A DNA stretch of 64,000 bases, from assembly GCA_947450675.1 (NCBI GenBank), contig CANFWI010000005.1:1-64000 (forward strand), read 5' to 3'. This document shows, in pieces, positions 36,286 through 45,457 of this stretch; within the stretch, counting starts at the first letter, position 1, and each line of letters begins with the position of its first letter. The stretch is from Comamonadaceae bacterium. GTDB lineage: Bacteria; Pseudomonadota; Gammaproteobacteria; Burkholderiales; Burkholderiaceae_C. A program made the translations under genes and the position numbers. Below the pieces are notes generated by a model. That model was not told the DNA's origin. It searched no databases and saw only the letters and a program-made list of their open reading frames with translations.

Positions 36286-37139
36286 ACGCGGACCTCCGAC
36301 TCAAGGTCGTCTTCATAGAGAACGACGGTCATCGCTGTGGTTGTCGCCAAGTAGTAGTTCTGGTGGATTTTTCGGATCGGTCCGCCCAAAGCACCGCGCA
36401 TGGCCAGCCACATGATTTGTTCAACACTCTCCGCGCCGCCCAAACGCACAAAGTCGGTGTGCGTCATCTTGGTGAGCTGTTCCGGGTCGTTCTGCAGCAG
36501 CTCCAAGAACTTCATGTCCCATTCGGTGTTGTTGAAGCCAGTTCGCTCGCCGTGGATCTGGTGCGACAAGCCCCCGGTACCGACGACGACCACACGCAAA
36601 TCCTCCGGGTACGACTCAATCGCGCGCCGCACCGCCTGCCCCAAACGGTAACAACGGCGTGCGGTTGGCAGCGGGTACTGCAGCACATTGATGGCGATGG
36701 GTACCACCGTTCCGGGCCAGTCCGGTTGATGCGGCCACAGCAAGGGCAGCGGTGAGGCGACACCGTGGTCGATGGGTTTGTCTTGAAAGACAGTCAGGTC
36801 AAACTCATCGTTGACCAGACTTTGCGCAATGTGCGCTTGCAGCTTCACGTCACCACGAATCGGTGGCAAATTTCGCAGGCCGGCACCTTCGTCAGCCACG
36901 GGGAAATGCTCACCGACGCCGAGCGCGAAGGTGGGGTACATGTCGAAGAAAAAAGTCGTTCCGTGGTCGTTGTAAAAGAACACCAACACATCGGCCTTTT
37001 GTGCCTCTAACCAAGCCGCCACCGGCTTGTAGCCGTCAAACAGCGGCGCCCAAGCGGGTTCGTTCTGCCGCCCTTTGTCATACGCCACGCCAATGGTGGG
37101 CACATGCGAAGTCCCAATGCCGCCAATGATCTTTGCCAT
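36282..37139 (-). CDS. ligB: Protocatechuate 4,5-dioxygenase beta subunit (LigB-like extradiol dioxygenase)
   Basis: Catalytic subunit that opens protocatechuate between carbons 4 and 5 using Fe(II). 285 residues. Iron ligands by family position: H12 (GTSHVP), H59 (YNDHGTTFF) and E240 (GAESVEQIMW), with the acid-base His at about 193 (GGLSHQIHG). By eye it is close to PmdB of Comamonas. Gallate or 3-O-methylgallate dioxygenase is a possible alternative. The rest of the pathway (semialdehyde dehydrogenase, lactonase, hydratase) is not in the window. Product of vanAB, protocatechuate, is its likely substrate. Confidence 0.9.
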   Translation of the reverse strand: MAKIIGGIGTSHVPTIGVAYDKGRQNEPAWAPLFDGYKPVAAWLEAQKADVLVFFYNDHGTTFFFDMYPTFALGVGEHFPVADEGAGLRNLPPIRGDVKLQAHIAQSLVNDEFDLTVFQDKPIDHGVASPLPLLWPHQPDWPGTVVPIAINVLQYPLPTARRCYRLGQAVRRAIESYPEDLRVVVVGTGGLSHQIHGERTGFNNTEWDMKFLELLQNDPEQLTKMTHTDFVRLGGAESVEQIMWLAMRGALGGPIRKIHQNYYLATTTAMTVVLYEDDLESEVRV

Positions 37140-37166
37140 TGCTTATCCCGTTTTGATGTGAAAAAT

Positions 37167-37457
37167 TTACAAAGGTTGACGCAACAACTCTTCAATCGCC
37201 GCCGTCGAGTTCTCAGCGTGTTCGGCAATTTGCGCAGACATGAGAGCCAGCGAGGCCAACGGGTAGGTGCCGCTGATGACGTTTTTGTAAGCGATCTCGG
37301 CGCCCATCGCATCTTGACCGAGACCGTCCACTGCCGCAGCGATACATTCTTCAATGCTCGACAGACCGGCGTCGGCGTACAGGTCTTCACCCTCGTGCGT
37401 GACGCGGTAGTCGAAGCTGCCTTTTTCAAACTGGTCAATGTGAAAGCGAACAATCAT
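37167..37457 (-). CDS. Uncharacterised 96-residue protein coupled to the flavoprotein and ligBA
   Basis: I do not recognise this family. It starts MIVRFHIDQFEKGSFDYRV, reading like a beta-hairpin, followed by acidic helices (SSIEECIAAAVDGLG; SAQIAEHAENSTAAIEELL). It has no signal peptide, no membrane segment and a single Cys. The net charge is acidic. Its ATG overlaps the stop of the upstream flavoprotein gene by 4 bp, and ligB begins 27 bp after its stop. It is a real gene by coupling, composition and position. It may be a small partner of the dioxygenase or the flavoprotein; that is a guess from context. Confidence 0.75.
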   Translation of the reverse strand: MIVRFHIDQFEKGSFDYRVTHEGEDLYADAGLSSIEECIAAAVDGLGQDAMGAEIAYKNVISGTYPLASLALMSAQIAEHAENSTAAIEELLRQPL

Positions 37458-38800
37458 GGTGTGATTCCGAAGTGTCTTAATACGCCCTGCCCGGCCGCAC
37501 GGCCACTGGCAAAGCAGGCGGTCATCAAGTAGCCACCGGTGGGGGCTTCCCAGTCGAGCATTTCACCGGCACAAAAAATGGCACTGCCAGCTGGCTGACT
37601 GGCTTTGATTTTCAGATCTGCGTCCACGGCGTCAAAAGACACACCGCCCGCGCTGCTGATGGCTTCGTCGATGGGCCGTGTCCGGACCACCATGATCGGC
37701 AGCGCCTTGATGGCAGCGGCCAATTTGGCCGGGTCGGCCATGGCAGCTTTGTCCAGCAGCTCATGCAGAATCGCGGCCTTGATGCCGTCCAAGCCCAGAC
37801 GGCTTTTCAGGTGGCTGGACAGCGAACGCGAACCGCGCGGATGGCGAGTCTCCGTCAGCACCTGCTGGGCCGACTTGTCGGGCAGCAGGTCCAGCGTGAA
37901 AGTGGCGCTGCCTGCGCGCTCAATGTCGTCACGCAGATAGCTCGATGCGGCGTAAACCAAACTGCCTTCAACACCGGTGGCCGTGGCGACAAATTCACCG
38001 CGTCGGTTGAACTCTCGGCCCAGCGAATCAGTGAGATTGATCGCCACCGACTTGAACGGCTGTCCGGCAAAACGGCTGGCGAAATACGCCGACCAACCTG
38101 CGCTAAAAGTCTCATTTTCAGCAGACCCAGCCAACCCGACCGGCCGCGCTGCCACATCAAAACCGCAGTTGGATGGCCGCAAGGGCAGCACGTCAATACC
38201 GCGCTGCGCCAACAAGGGCACCCAGGCACCGTCCGAACCCAAACGGGACCAGCTGCCACCGCCAAGGGCCAAGACAACAGCATCAACCTGCACCAATTGC
38301 TCGCCTGATGGCGTTGAAAAACGCAGCGCGCCGTTGTCGGCCCAGCCGAGCCAGCGATGCCGCATAGAGAACTGAACGCCCGACGCCCGCAAACGATGCA
38401 GCCAGCTGCGCAGCAAAGGCGCCGCTTTCATGTCTTTGGGAAATACCCGGCCCGAACTGCCAACAAAAGTGTCTACGCCCAAGCCCTCAGCCCATTGGCG
38501 CATCTCAGCGCCGCCAAGCTCGGCCAGCAAGGGTTCGAGCGCGGCGGCACGGTCGCCGTAACGCGCGTTGAACGTGACAGGTGGCTCGGAATGCGTGAGG
38601 TTCAGGCCGCCTTTGCCCGCCAGCAAAAACTTGCGGCCGACCGATGGCATGGCGTCAAACACTTGCACCGACAGCGCAGGGCCAGCGCTCGACAAAATTT
38701 CAGCCGCCATCAGGCCCGCAGGGCCGCCACCAATGACAGCCACGCGGCGGACAGCGGTACCGGTTGACAAGGAAGGTGTGTTGCTCAAGAAAAAATCCAT
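37454..38800 (-). CDS. BaiN/RdsA (YhiN, HI0933)-family NAD(P)/FAD-dependent oxidoreductase
   Basis: 448 residues. The N-terminal FAD-binding motif is VAVIGGGPAGLMAAEIL; next is GRKFLLAGKGGLNLTHSE, the hallmark of this family, and the C-terminus has GEMLDWEAPTGGYLMTACFASGRAAGQ. ATG 38800 is preferred to a TTG three codons earlier. Substrates are mostly unknown for this family; some gut homologues reduce bile-acid intermediates. Its stop overlaps the start of the 96-aa gene, so it is the first cistron of the flavoprotein-96aa-ligB-ligA unit. addA ends 84 bp upstream on the same strand. Confidence 0.88.
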   Translation of the reverse strand: MDFFLSNTPSLSTGTAVRRVAVIGGGPAGLMAAEILSSAGPALSVQVFDAMPSVGRKFLLAGKGGLNLTHSEPPVTFNARYGDRAAALEPLLAELGGAEMRQWAEGLGVDTFVGSSGRVFPKDMKAAPLLRSWLHRLRASGVQFSMRHRWLGWADNGALRFSTPSGEQLVQVDAVVLALGGGSWSRLGSDGAWVPLLAQRGIDVLPLRPSNCGFDVAARPVGLAGSAENETFSAGWSAYFASRFAGQPFKSVAINLTDSLGREFNRRGEFVATATGVEGSLVYAASSYLRDDIERAGSATFTLDLLPDKSAQQVLTETRHPRGSRSLSSHLKSRLGLDGIKAAILHELLDKAAMADPAKLAAAIKALPIMVVRTRPIDEAISSAGGVSFDAVDADLKIKASQPAGSAIFCAGEMLDWEAPTGGYLMTACFASGRAAGQGVLRHFGITP

Positions 38801-38884
38801 TCGCGCCAAGCAGCTATCGGGTCAGCATCAGGCAGCCAACGACCAGACAGCTTTCGGCAAACTTCAATTATTACAGTTCCACAT

Positions 38885-41800
38885 CTAGCGTTCCAGATTC
38901 ACTTCAAGCAGCTTCCCCTGCGCCGTCAAAAAGGCCGCCTTGACGGTTTGCCCGGGGTAAACCGCCTGCACCGCAGCGCAATAGGTCTGCATTTGCACGC
39001 GCAGCTCTGGCAGGTCTTGCGGGGCAGCGTTTGACTTGTAGTCCAGCACCCACCAATGGCCCTCGTGCCCAGCGTCTTTTCGTTGCACCAAGCGGTCTAA
39101 GCGGAGGCTTTGCCCCTGGTAAGCGAGTTCAACCTCGTTGCCCTGCCAGCTGACGACTGCTGGCATCCAGGCCCACGCACCCGCGCCAGCCAAAACCGCT
39201 TTGGCTCCGGCCAAGGCCGCGTGGGCTTGCGCCACATCCAGCCGAAACTCACGCGTGATGGCCCGCACATGTTGTTCAGACAGAGCCCCCCATTCGAGCA
39301 AGCGGTGCATGGCCTGACCGGTTCGCGAGGCGGCTGAATCAGTCGCCGGTTTGGCAATGGCCAACGGCAGCAAAGGCGCAGGCGGCAGTTCAGGGAAGTC
39401 AATCACGAACACAGCCGCGAGCTCGGTCACGACAGCCTTCAGGGCCGGTTGCGGCCACTCTGCCGCCAGCGCATGCAGCCGAAGCCACCAGCTGCCAGGG
39501 GCAGCGCGGTGCGGCTCAATCGACGACATCGCCAGCGTTGTTTTGGCCCGCGTCAGGGCAACGTACAAGGCGTTGAGTTCTTCGCGATGACGCTCGTCTT
39601 TTTCGGCTTGCAAGGCATCGGCACAGCAAGCCGGCGGACGGCTTTCGCTGACCAGAAAAACAAAGCGATGCGGCACGGCAGATTCGCCCGGCCAGTCGAC
39701 CAGCACGCCCATGCTGTCGGCGCTGCGCGGCGGCGTGTCGGTGTCCAGCAGCAGCACGGCTTCGGCCTCCAGCCCCTTGGCGCCGTGGATGGTCAAGAGC
39801 CGCACCGCCTCTTGGCTGACGGTTGCTGGCGCCTGAATGCCGCCGGCTTTGAGCGCACGGACCAAGCCGTAAGGCGTGGTGTAGCGACCGCCATCGACTT
39901 GCAGAGTCACCGACAGCAAGGCGCGCAAATTGGCCAACACGGCCACGCGCTGCGCGTCAGGCGCGGCAGCGGCAAAGCGCGCCAACACATCACCGTCGTC
40001 ATAGATGGATTGCAGCGCGTCGTGCGGCGGCTGTGTGTCCAGCCAACTCTTCCAGCGCGCCAATTGCAGCGCGACACCGGCCAAGCTTTGAGCCTCGGCG
40101 GTTTGCAGTTCTGCCAGCGGGCTGATGGCATCGCCCTGGAGCAGCTGGTACCACGGTTGGCTGAGTCGACGCTGGGCTAAAGCGAGCTGTACCAGCGCCG
40201 TGTCGTCGACGCCAAACAGCGGCGAGCGCAACGCCCGCGCCAACGACAAATCGTGTTGCGGCGAGACCAGTGCGTCCAGCAGCGCCACGATGTCTTGCAC
40301 TTCACAGCAGTCAATCAAGGCGGTTTTTTCGCCAATCTGCGCAGGAATGTTGAGCGCACGCAATTCGTTTTGCAAAGGCAACAAGCCTGCACGTTTGCGC
40401 GACAGCACCATGATGTTGGCGGGCTTGAGGGGTGCTGTCTCAAGTTGCAAGGCAATCCAAGCGGCGGCTTGGCGCGCTTCCAGCGTGCGCAGTGTTTCTT
40501 CAGGGACTTCGCGGGGCTGCGTCAGGCTGTCGCGCCAATCTGTGGGCTCCGAATCGTCAGACTTGGCTGTCTTGACACGCAAGATCGGCGGCAAGCGCCC
40601 GACCGCGCCCAACTGCGCGGAGTCCGTGCTGTGCGCGCGAAAGCCTTCGTAACCGTCCACCGCAGCGGCTTGCGCCATGGCCGCATTGACGGCGCTGATA
40701 ACGCCTTGCGCGTTGCGCCGGGTGTGGTCGCAGCTCAGCAAGTCACCGCCCAGACCGTTCTGCACAAAGGCTTGCGCGGCCCGAAACACCTGCGGCTCGG
40801 CACGTCGAAAGCGGTAAATACTTTGCTTCGGATCACCCACAATGAAAACGCTGGGCGCTTGCCCGGCGCCGGTGTAGCTGCCCAGCCAAGCCAGCAACGC
40901 CTGCCACTGCAGCGGATTGGTGTCTTGAAATTCGTCGATCAACAAATGGCGCACGCGGGCATCGAGTTTTTCTTGGACCCAGCCCGACAACACCGGATCA
41001 CCCAGCATGACCAGTGCAGCGCGTTCGACGTCGTTCATGTCGACCCAACCGCGCTCGCGTTTGAGGTCGGCGAACTCGGCAATCAGCAAGCGCGTCAAGC
41101 GCGCCATGCGCTGCTGGTAGGCCCAAGCATCGTGTTGATGCCGGGCTGCGGCCACGGCCAACACGAGTTCTTGCGCCTCGCGCACCGTGCTGATGCCGAT
41201 AATTTTTTCGCCAAACTTGCGGGGCTTACCTTCCGTCGTCAGCAAGGCCAAGTACACAGCGCTCGTGTCGCCGGCGGCCAAAGCGCGCTCCAACTCAACG
41301 CCTTTGGCCGAAAAAGTCACTGCTGACGCACGACCCAAAGCGATGGCGGCGTTGACCAACAACTGCTGTGACAAACCGTTGGCGAAAGCATCTTCGGGTT
41401 CGTTTAATGATGCGAACTCCGGGAATTGTTCTCTGAAAGACTTCACCGACTCATCGGTCACGCCGGCCGCATCGGCCAGCGCGAATTCAACCCGCTTGTC
41501 GAGCGCCGCTTGCAGGGCTTTCTCGGTTTGCGAGCGGCCATAAGCAAAGACGACGGCTTCAAAGTCTGCCTTCAACGCCGGGTTGCCAACCAGCGCTTGG
41601 TAATAACGCCGCCAGACCAGTGCCCGTGCTTGGCTGTCGTCTTCCAGCAAGTCGTAGTTGACCGGCAAGCCCAAGCTTTGCAAGACCGCGACCGGAGCGC
41701 TGCGCAACAAGGCCGCGAACCAGCCGTGAAAGGTGCGGATTTGCACCGACCGGCCGGTGGCCAACAGGCTTGCATACAAGCCTTGAAGCTGCGTTGCCAA

Positions 41801-42172
41801 GCGTGACGCTGTGGCCTCGTCGTGCAGGCCTGGCACACCGCGAATTTTCAATTCGTGCAGCAACTTGGCGCGGTCTGCATGGGCAAATTCAGTGAGCCAT
41901 TCATAGAGCCGTTCACGCATTTCGCCAGCCGCACGTTTGGTGAAGGTGATGGCCAGAATTTCCTGCGGCTGCAGTGCGTATTGGCCATCGGTAGCAGCTT
42001 TTTCTGCGCCTTCGAGCAAGGCGCGCACCATGCGCGAGACCAACATCCAAGTCTTGCCCGCACCCGCGCAAGCCTCGACTGCCACGCTGCGACGCGGATC
42101 GCAGGCAATGGCGTAAAAGGCGTCGGCCGAGACCAGCTCGCCGTTGCGTTCATAAGCGGCTGGCTGCGTCAT
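38885..42172 (-). CDS. addA: ATP-dependent helicase/nuclease, AddA-type
   Basis: Helicase-nuclease subunit for double-strand-break repair. 1095 residues of the UvrD/Rep class: Walker A ACAGAGKTWMLVSR near residue 40, LLIDEFQDTNPLQW (motif II), VGDPKQSIYRFRRA (motif III), LTIHGAKGLE (motif V) and VALTRAK (motif VI). A C-terminal RecB-like nuclease domain has WVLDYKSN and a QMQTYC segment. Its start overlaps the stop of addB by 4 bp. Architecture and pairing fit AddAB rather than RecBCD. Confidence 0.9.
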   Translation of the reverse strand: MTQPAAYERNGELVSADAFYAIACDPRRSVAVEACAGAGKTWMLVSRMVRALLEGAEKAATDGQYALQPQEILAITFTKRAAGEMRERLYEWLTEFAHADRAKLLHELKIRGVPGLHDEATASRLATQLQGLYASLLATGRSVQIRTFHGWFAALLRSAPVAVLQSLGLPVNYDLLEDDSQARALVWRRYYQALVGNPALKADFEAVVFAYGRSQTEKALQAALDKRVEFALADAAGVTDESVKSFREQFPEFASLNEPEDAFANGLSQQLLVNAAIALGRASAVTFSAKGVELERALAAGDTSAVYLALLTTEGKPRKFGEKIIGISTVREAQELVLAVAAARHQHDAWAYQQRMARLTRLLIAEFADLKRERGWVDMNDVERAALVMLGDPVLSGWVQEKLDARVRHLLIDEFQDTNPLQWQALLAWLGSYTGAGQAPSVFIVGDPKQSIYRFRRAEPQVFRAAQAFVQNGLGGDLLSCDHTRRNAQGVISAVNAAMAQAAAVDGYEGFRAHSTDSAQLGAVGRLPPILRVKTAKSDDSEPTDWRDSLTQPREVPEETLRTLEARQAAAWIALQLETAPLKPANIMVLSRKRAGLLPLQNELRALNIPAQIGEKTALIDCCEVQDIVALLDALVSPQHDLSLARALRSPLFGVDDTALVQLALAQRRLSQPWYQLLQGDAISPLAELQTAEAQSLAGVALQLARWKSWLDTQPPHDALQSIYDDGDVLARFAAAAPDAQRVAVLANLRALLSVTLQVDGGRYTTPYGLVRALKAGGIQAPATVSQEAVRLLTIHGAKGLEAEAVLLLDTDTPPRSADSMGVLVDWPGESAVPHRFVFLVSESRPPACCADALQAEKDERHREELNALYVALTRAKTTLAMSSIEPHRAAPGSWWLRLHALAAEWPQPALKAVVTELAAVFVIDFPELPPAPLLPLAIAKPATDSAASRTGQAMHRLLEWGALSEQHVRAITREFRLDVAQAHAALAGAKAVLAGAGAWAWMPAVVSWQGNEVELAYQGQSLRLDRLVQRKDAGHEGHWWVLDYKSNAAPQDLPELRVQMQTYCAAVQAVYPGQTVKAAFLTAQGKLLEVNLER

Positions 42173-44700
42173 GCTGCCACCCGAAAGTCACGCCGACACA
42201 GGCCGCGGGCATCGCAATAGTCGCAGGCCTTGCCTTCGCCGATCGCCGGCAAACGCGCACCGTCGGCGATGCGGCTCATGTCACTCAAAATATTGCCAAT
42301 CAACTCGTCTCGCAGGTCCACGATGTCCTCTTGGTCATAACTTTTGGTCGGCTCTTTTTCACCCAGATTCACATAGGCCGCACTCAAAGGATCGTCGCTC
42401 AGCAAAGCCGCATAAAACGGCAGCTGCGTGTCTTCCTGCGGGTCGTTGATGCGCTCTGCAGTGGTGCTGCGGGCCTCGGTTTTGTAATCCATCACCAGCG
42501 GCTGGCCATCTGGCAAGCGGTCAATCCGGTCGATCTTGCCGATCAGCGTGAGCGGGCCGATGGGCATTTCTTTCCATTGCTCGGCCTCGGCAAATTGCGC
42601 GCCTGTTGCCTCATGGCCCGCCAGCCACAGCAAGTAGCCCTCACGCACCCGCGGCCACGCGGCGGCAAAGGGCAAGAACTCGCTGTCGGCCAGCGCCATC
42701 TCCCGCGTGGCACGTTCAGCGGCCTGGTTCATCATCTGCACCCGACTAGGCACATCGGCGGTCGGGCTTTGTTTGAGCGCGACGTGAAAGTGGCTGAGCA
42801 GCGCGTGCAGCCAATTGCCAAAATCGCGCTTGCCCAACTCACCTTCGAGTTCCTCGACGGCTTGCAGCTTGAGTTGGCGCATCGCAAAAAATCGGTAAGG
42901 GCAGCGGCGTAAATCTTCATACGCGCTGGCCGACAAGCGCAGCACCGGCAGCGCTTGAGCTGTGGGCGCCGGCATCGTCGTCGGTTGCAGGGTCAGCGAC
43001 CGCTGCACGCGCACATCTGCCGCCAATTCAACCTCGGGCACGAGCAGCAAGGCCTGCACAAAACCGCTCGGCATGATGCGCTCGCCACCTTCACTGTTGC
43101 GCCACAGCAAGTCGACCGGATTGAACTGCAAGGCATACAACCACGCTGCACGAGCGGCTAGCGCCAAGGTCTCGCGCGAAGGCAAACCCAGCAACTCGCG
43201 CTGGGCTGGCGTCCACTGACCGGGCGGCTCGGGCGACACCGGCAAGCGGACTTCGTCAGCGCCCGGAAAAACCACCGCCTGCATCGGCCGACCGAGCAAT
43301 TGGCTCAGCGGCAAGATCACCACTTGCGCCTCGGGCGGATGCTCAGGCGTGAAACTGGCCGACTCCAGCACCTGATTGACCCAGGCGGTGAAGTCGCGCA
43401 GGCTCATGCGCGCACCGAAGGTTTCGAATTCGTTTTCCAGGCCTTCACGCAGCCGCAGCGCGTCCATCACGGCCTGCCCTGCCGTGTCACTGAGCAAGGT
43501 TTCCCATTGCTTGGAAGCCTGCAGCGCACCCCGAAGCGCACGCAGCCAAGCCATCAATGCTTTGCCGCCTTGCAGTGACGCCAGCAAGGGCGCAGCCAGA
43601 GCGGCCAACGAGACACTGGCGGTCAGCGAGGCGGTTTCAGCGTGGCTGACCGAACGCCATTCGCGCACACCGGTTTTTCGCAATTCGATTTCAGCCGCCG
43701 TGACGGCCGCTGCGTTGAAGACAGGCGCATTTTTCAGCCAGTCCAGCATGGCATCGGTCGAAGCGTCCCATGTCGCGGCCCTGAGCAGGCTCATGAGCGC
43801 TGCCGCAGACCGGGTGGTCGACAACTTCCAGCCGGTTTCGTCGCGCACCGCCACACCTTTATTAGCGAGCATGGCGCGGACGCGCCGGGTCAGCACGCGG
43901 TCTTGCGCCACCAACGCAACCGGCAGGCAGCCTTGGCCGAGTCGCGCCAAGACGCTGGCGGTGGCGCGCTGTGCCTCGTCTTCGGCATCTTGTGCCACCT
44001 GCAAGGCTGGGGCCGTTTCTTGACTCGGCAACTCGTCATCGAGCAAGCGCAAAGTCACCGCGCGGTCGCCCCACTTCGACTTCAAAGCGTCGGTCAGCGG
44101 ATCAGCCTGAAAACCTTCCAACACCAACAACAAGTCGCCCTTAGCAGCCGCGGCACTGAACAAGACATCGGTCGGATACGCCGAAGTCGACGCCCACGCC
44201 AGCGCAATTTGGCCCACCGCTGACTCCAGCGCCAGCAGCGGCGCATCCATGCCGGCCGCTAATAAGCCGCCTAGGCGCTGTCCCCATTCAGGGCGTTGTT
44301 CAGGTGGCAAAGCAGCAGCCAGGCGCGCCACTGACCAAGCCGACTCCACCAAACGAGCCGCCAACAAGTCTTTGTGCGCGCCCAAACCGGCGCGTTCCAG
44401 CAGCCCGGCGGCCGTCAGCAAGTCACAGGCCGCGTCCATCCGTATGTCGCTGGCAGCAGGCTCAAACGGCCCTTCCAGCGGCGCCTGCAAACTGTTGGCC
44501 CAGTTCATGGTGGTTTCGAAGCGCGGCACAAACGAAGCCGTGCCTTGAGCCGCCCAAGCAGTACGCGCCTGCTGCATCAGCTGCGCATAAGGCACCAGCA
44601 CGACGCAGGCCGCTGGGTGCAAACCGCGGCTATCAATGTGGTCGTGGATTTGCCGGGTCACGCGGGACCAGTTGGCATCAATGATGTGGGATGAAGTCAC
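42169..44700 (-). CDS. addB: AddB-type PD-(D/E)XK nuclease with Fe-S cluster cysteines
   Basis: 843 residues. The N-terminal two thirds are a divergent, mostly inactive helicase-like region without a clear Walker A. The C-terminal nuclease has VMDYKTEAR and a Gln-rich segment. Cysteines at LRRCPYRFF before the nuclease and in GKACDYCDARGLCRRDF at the end match the C...C-x2-C-x5-C iron-sulfur staple of AddB. It is first in the addB-addA pair and divergent from trxA. Confidence 0.88.
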   Translation of the reverse strand: MTSSHIIDANWSRVTRQIHDHIDSRGLHPAACVVLVPYAQLMQQARTAWAAQGTASFVPRFETTMNWANSLQAPLEGPFEPAASDIRMDAACDLLTAAGLLERAGLGAHKDLLAARLVESAWSVARLAAALPPEQRPEWGQRLGGLLAAGMDAPLLALESAVGQIALAWASTSAYPTDVLFSAAAAKGDLLLVLEGFQADPLTDALKSKWGDRAVTLRLLDDELPSQETAPALQVAQDAEDEAQRATASVLARLGQGCLPVALVAQDRVLTRRVRAMLANKGVAVRDETGWKLSTTRSAAALMSLLRAATWDASTDAMLDWLKNAPVFNAAAVTAAEIELRKTGVREWRSVSHAETASLTASVSLAALAAPLLASLQGGKALMAWLRALRGALQASKQWETLLSDTAGQAVMDALRLREGLENEFETFGARMSLRDFTAWVNQVLESASFTPEHPPEAQVVILPLSQLLGRPMQAVVFPGADEVRLPVSPEPPGQWTPAQRELLGLPSRETLALAARAAWLYALQFNPVDLLWRNSEGGERIMPSGFVQALLLVPEVELAADVRVQRSLTLQPTTMPAPTAQALPVLRLSASAYEDLRRCPYRFFAMRQLKLQAVEELEGELGKRDFGNWLHALLSHFHVALKQSPTADVPSRVQMMNQAAERATREMALADSEFLPFAAAWPRVREGYLLWLAGHEATGAQFAEAEQWKEMPIGPLTLIGKIDRIDRLPDGQPLVMDYKTEARSTTAERINDPQEDTQLPFYAALLSDDPLSAAYVNLGEKEPTKSYDQEDIVDLRDELIGNILSDMSRIADGARLPAIGEGKACDYCDARGLCRRDFRVAA

Positions 44701-44845
44701 AAATAGAGTTACAGGTGGAAGTTGGCGACTAGGCTATCGCGCTCATAGAAGGAAGGAAGGCTTCCCCGGCAACGAGGGTACTGGCTTTCTGACACAATAA
44801 CTACAACTTTTGCCGCAACTTGAACAACCTTTTGAAGGAGCCATC

Positions 44846-45178
44846 ATGGCCAACGAACTGATTAAACATACCACCGATGCCACCTTCGAAGCCGACGTGC
44901 TCAAGTCGACCCAACCCGTTTTGGTGGACTACTGGGCCGAGTGGTGCGGTCCTTGCAAGATGATTGCGCCTATTCTCGATGAAGTCGCCACCAGCTACGA
45001 AGGCAAACTGCAGATTGCCAAGATGAACGTCGATGAGAACCGCGACATCCCGGCCAAGTTCGGCATTCGCGGCATTCCGACGCTGATGTTGTTCAAAGGT
45101 GGCGAACTCGCCGCGACCAAAGTCGGTGCCCTGAGCAAGTCTCAATTGACTGCCTTCATCGACCAACAACTGGCCTGA
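44846..45178 (+). CDS. trxA: Thioredoxin 1
   Basis: Cytoplasmic disulfide reductant. About 110 residues with the active site WCGPC at W33-C37, the structural cis-Pro in [11 protein letters not shown], and [18 protein letters not shown] lies just before ATG 44846. It is monocistronic: a strong terminator follows within 11 bp. Confidence 0.97.
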   Translation: MANELIKHTTDATFEADVLKSTQPVLVDYWAEWCGPCKMIAPILDEVATSYEGKLQIAKMNVDENRDIPAKFGIRGIPTLMLFKGGELAATKVGALSKSQLTAFIDQQLA

Positions 45179-45188
45179 AGCCAGCCCC

Positions 45189-45218
45189 AAAAAGAAGCTC
45201 TGAGGAGCTTCTTTTTTT
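45189..45218 (+). terminator. Rho-independent terminator of trxA
   Basis: A 12-bp hairpin (45189-45200 with 45205-45216, core GAAGCTC/GAGCTTC, loop TGAG) ends in a T run. Confidence 0.93.
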
Positions 45219-45257
45219 GATCTCGGCTCCCCCTAGTGCCTTAGCGCACTGCAGAGC

Positions 45258-45288
45258 CTGACAAAGCCTCATTTTTTCCTGTCATAAT
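45258..45288 (+). promoter_or_regulatory. Possible rho promoter in the 240-bp leader
   Basis: CTGACA (45258-45263) and CATAAT (45283-45288), spacing 19 bp, which is long. It would give a rho leader of about 160 nt. rho genes are often autoregulated through a long leader, but no structure is evident to me in 45290-45457. Confidence 0.35.
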
Positions 45289-45457
45289 TCGCGACATTCG
45301 CTGCTGTCTTCTAGACAGAGAGTGCGGATTCCAGCATTGACAGCCGGCTTCAGAAATCCCCCTCTGAACCGTCATCTCGCTGACTCGACTTATCCAACCT
45401 CCCCCCGTTTTTTCAGTTGAACTCGCCTCGAAGAGTTCTCATTACGCAGGTAACCCC

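Noticed and set aside
40253-41326. 357-codon open frame antisense to addA
   Set aside because: His/Gln/Arg-rich translation typical of shadow frames; addA helicase motifs lie on the other strand.
44748-44760. GGAA-type short tandem repeat upstream of trxA
   Set aside because: Only about three imperfect units in a purine-rich stretch; not enough for phase variation.
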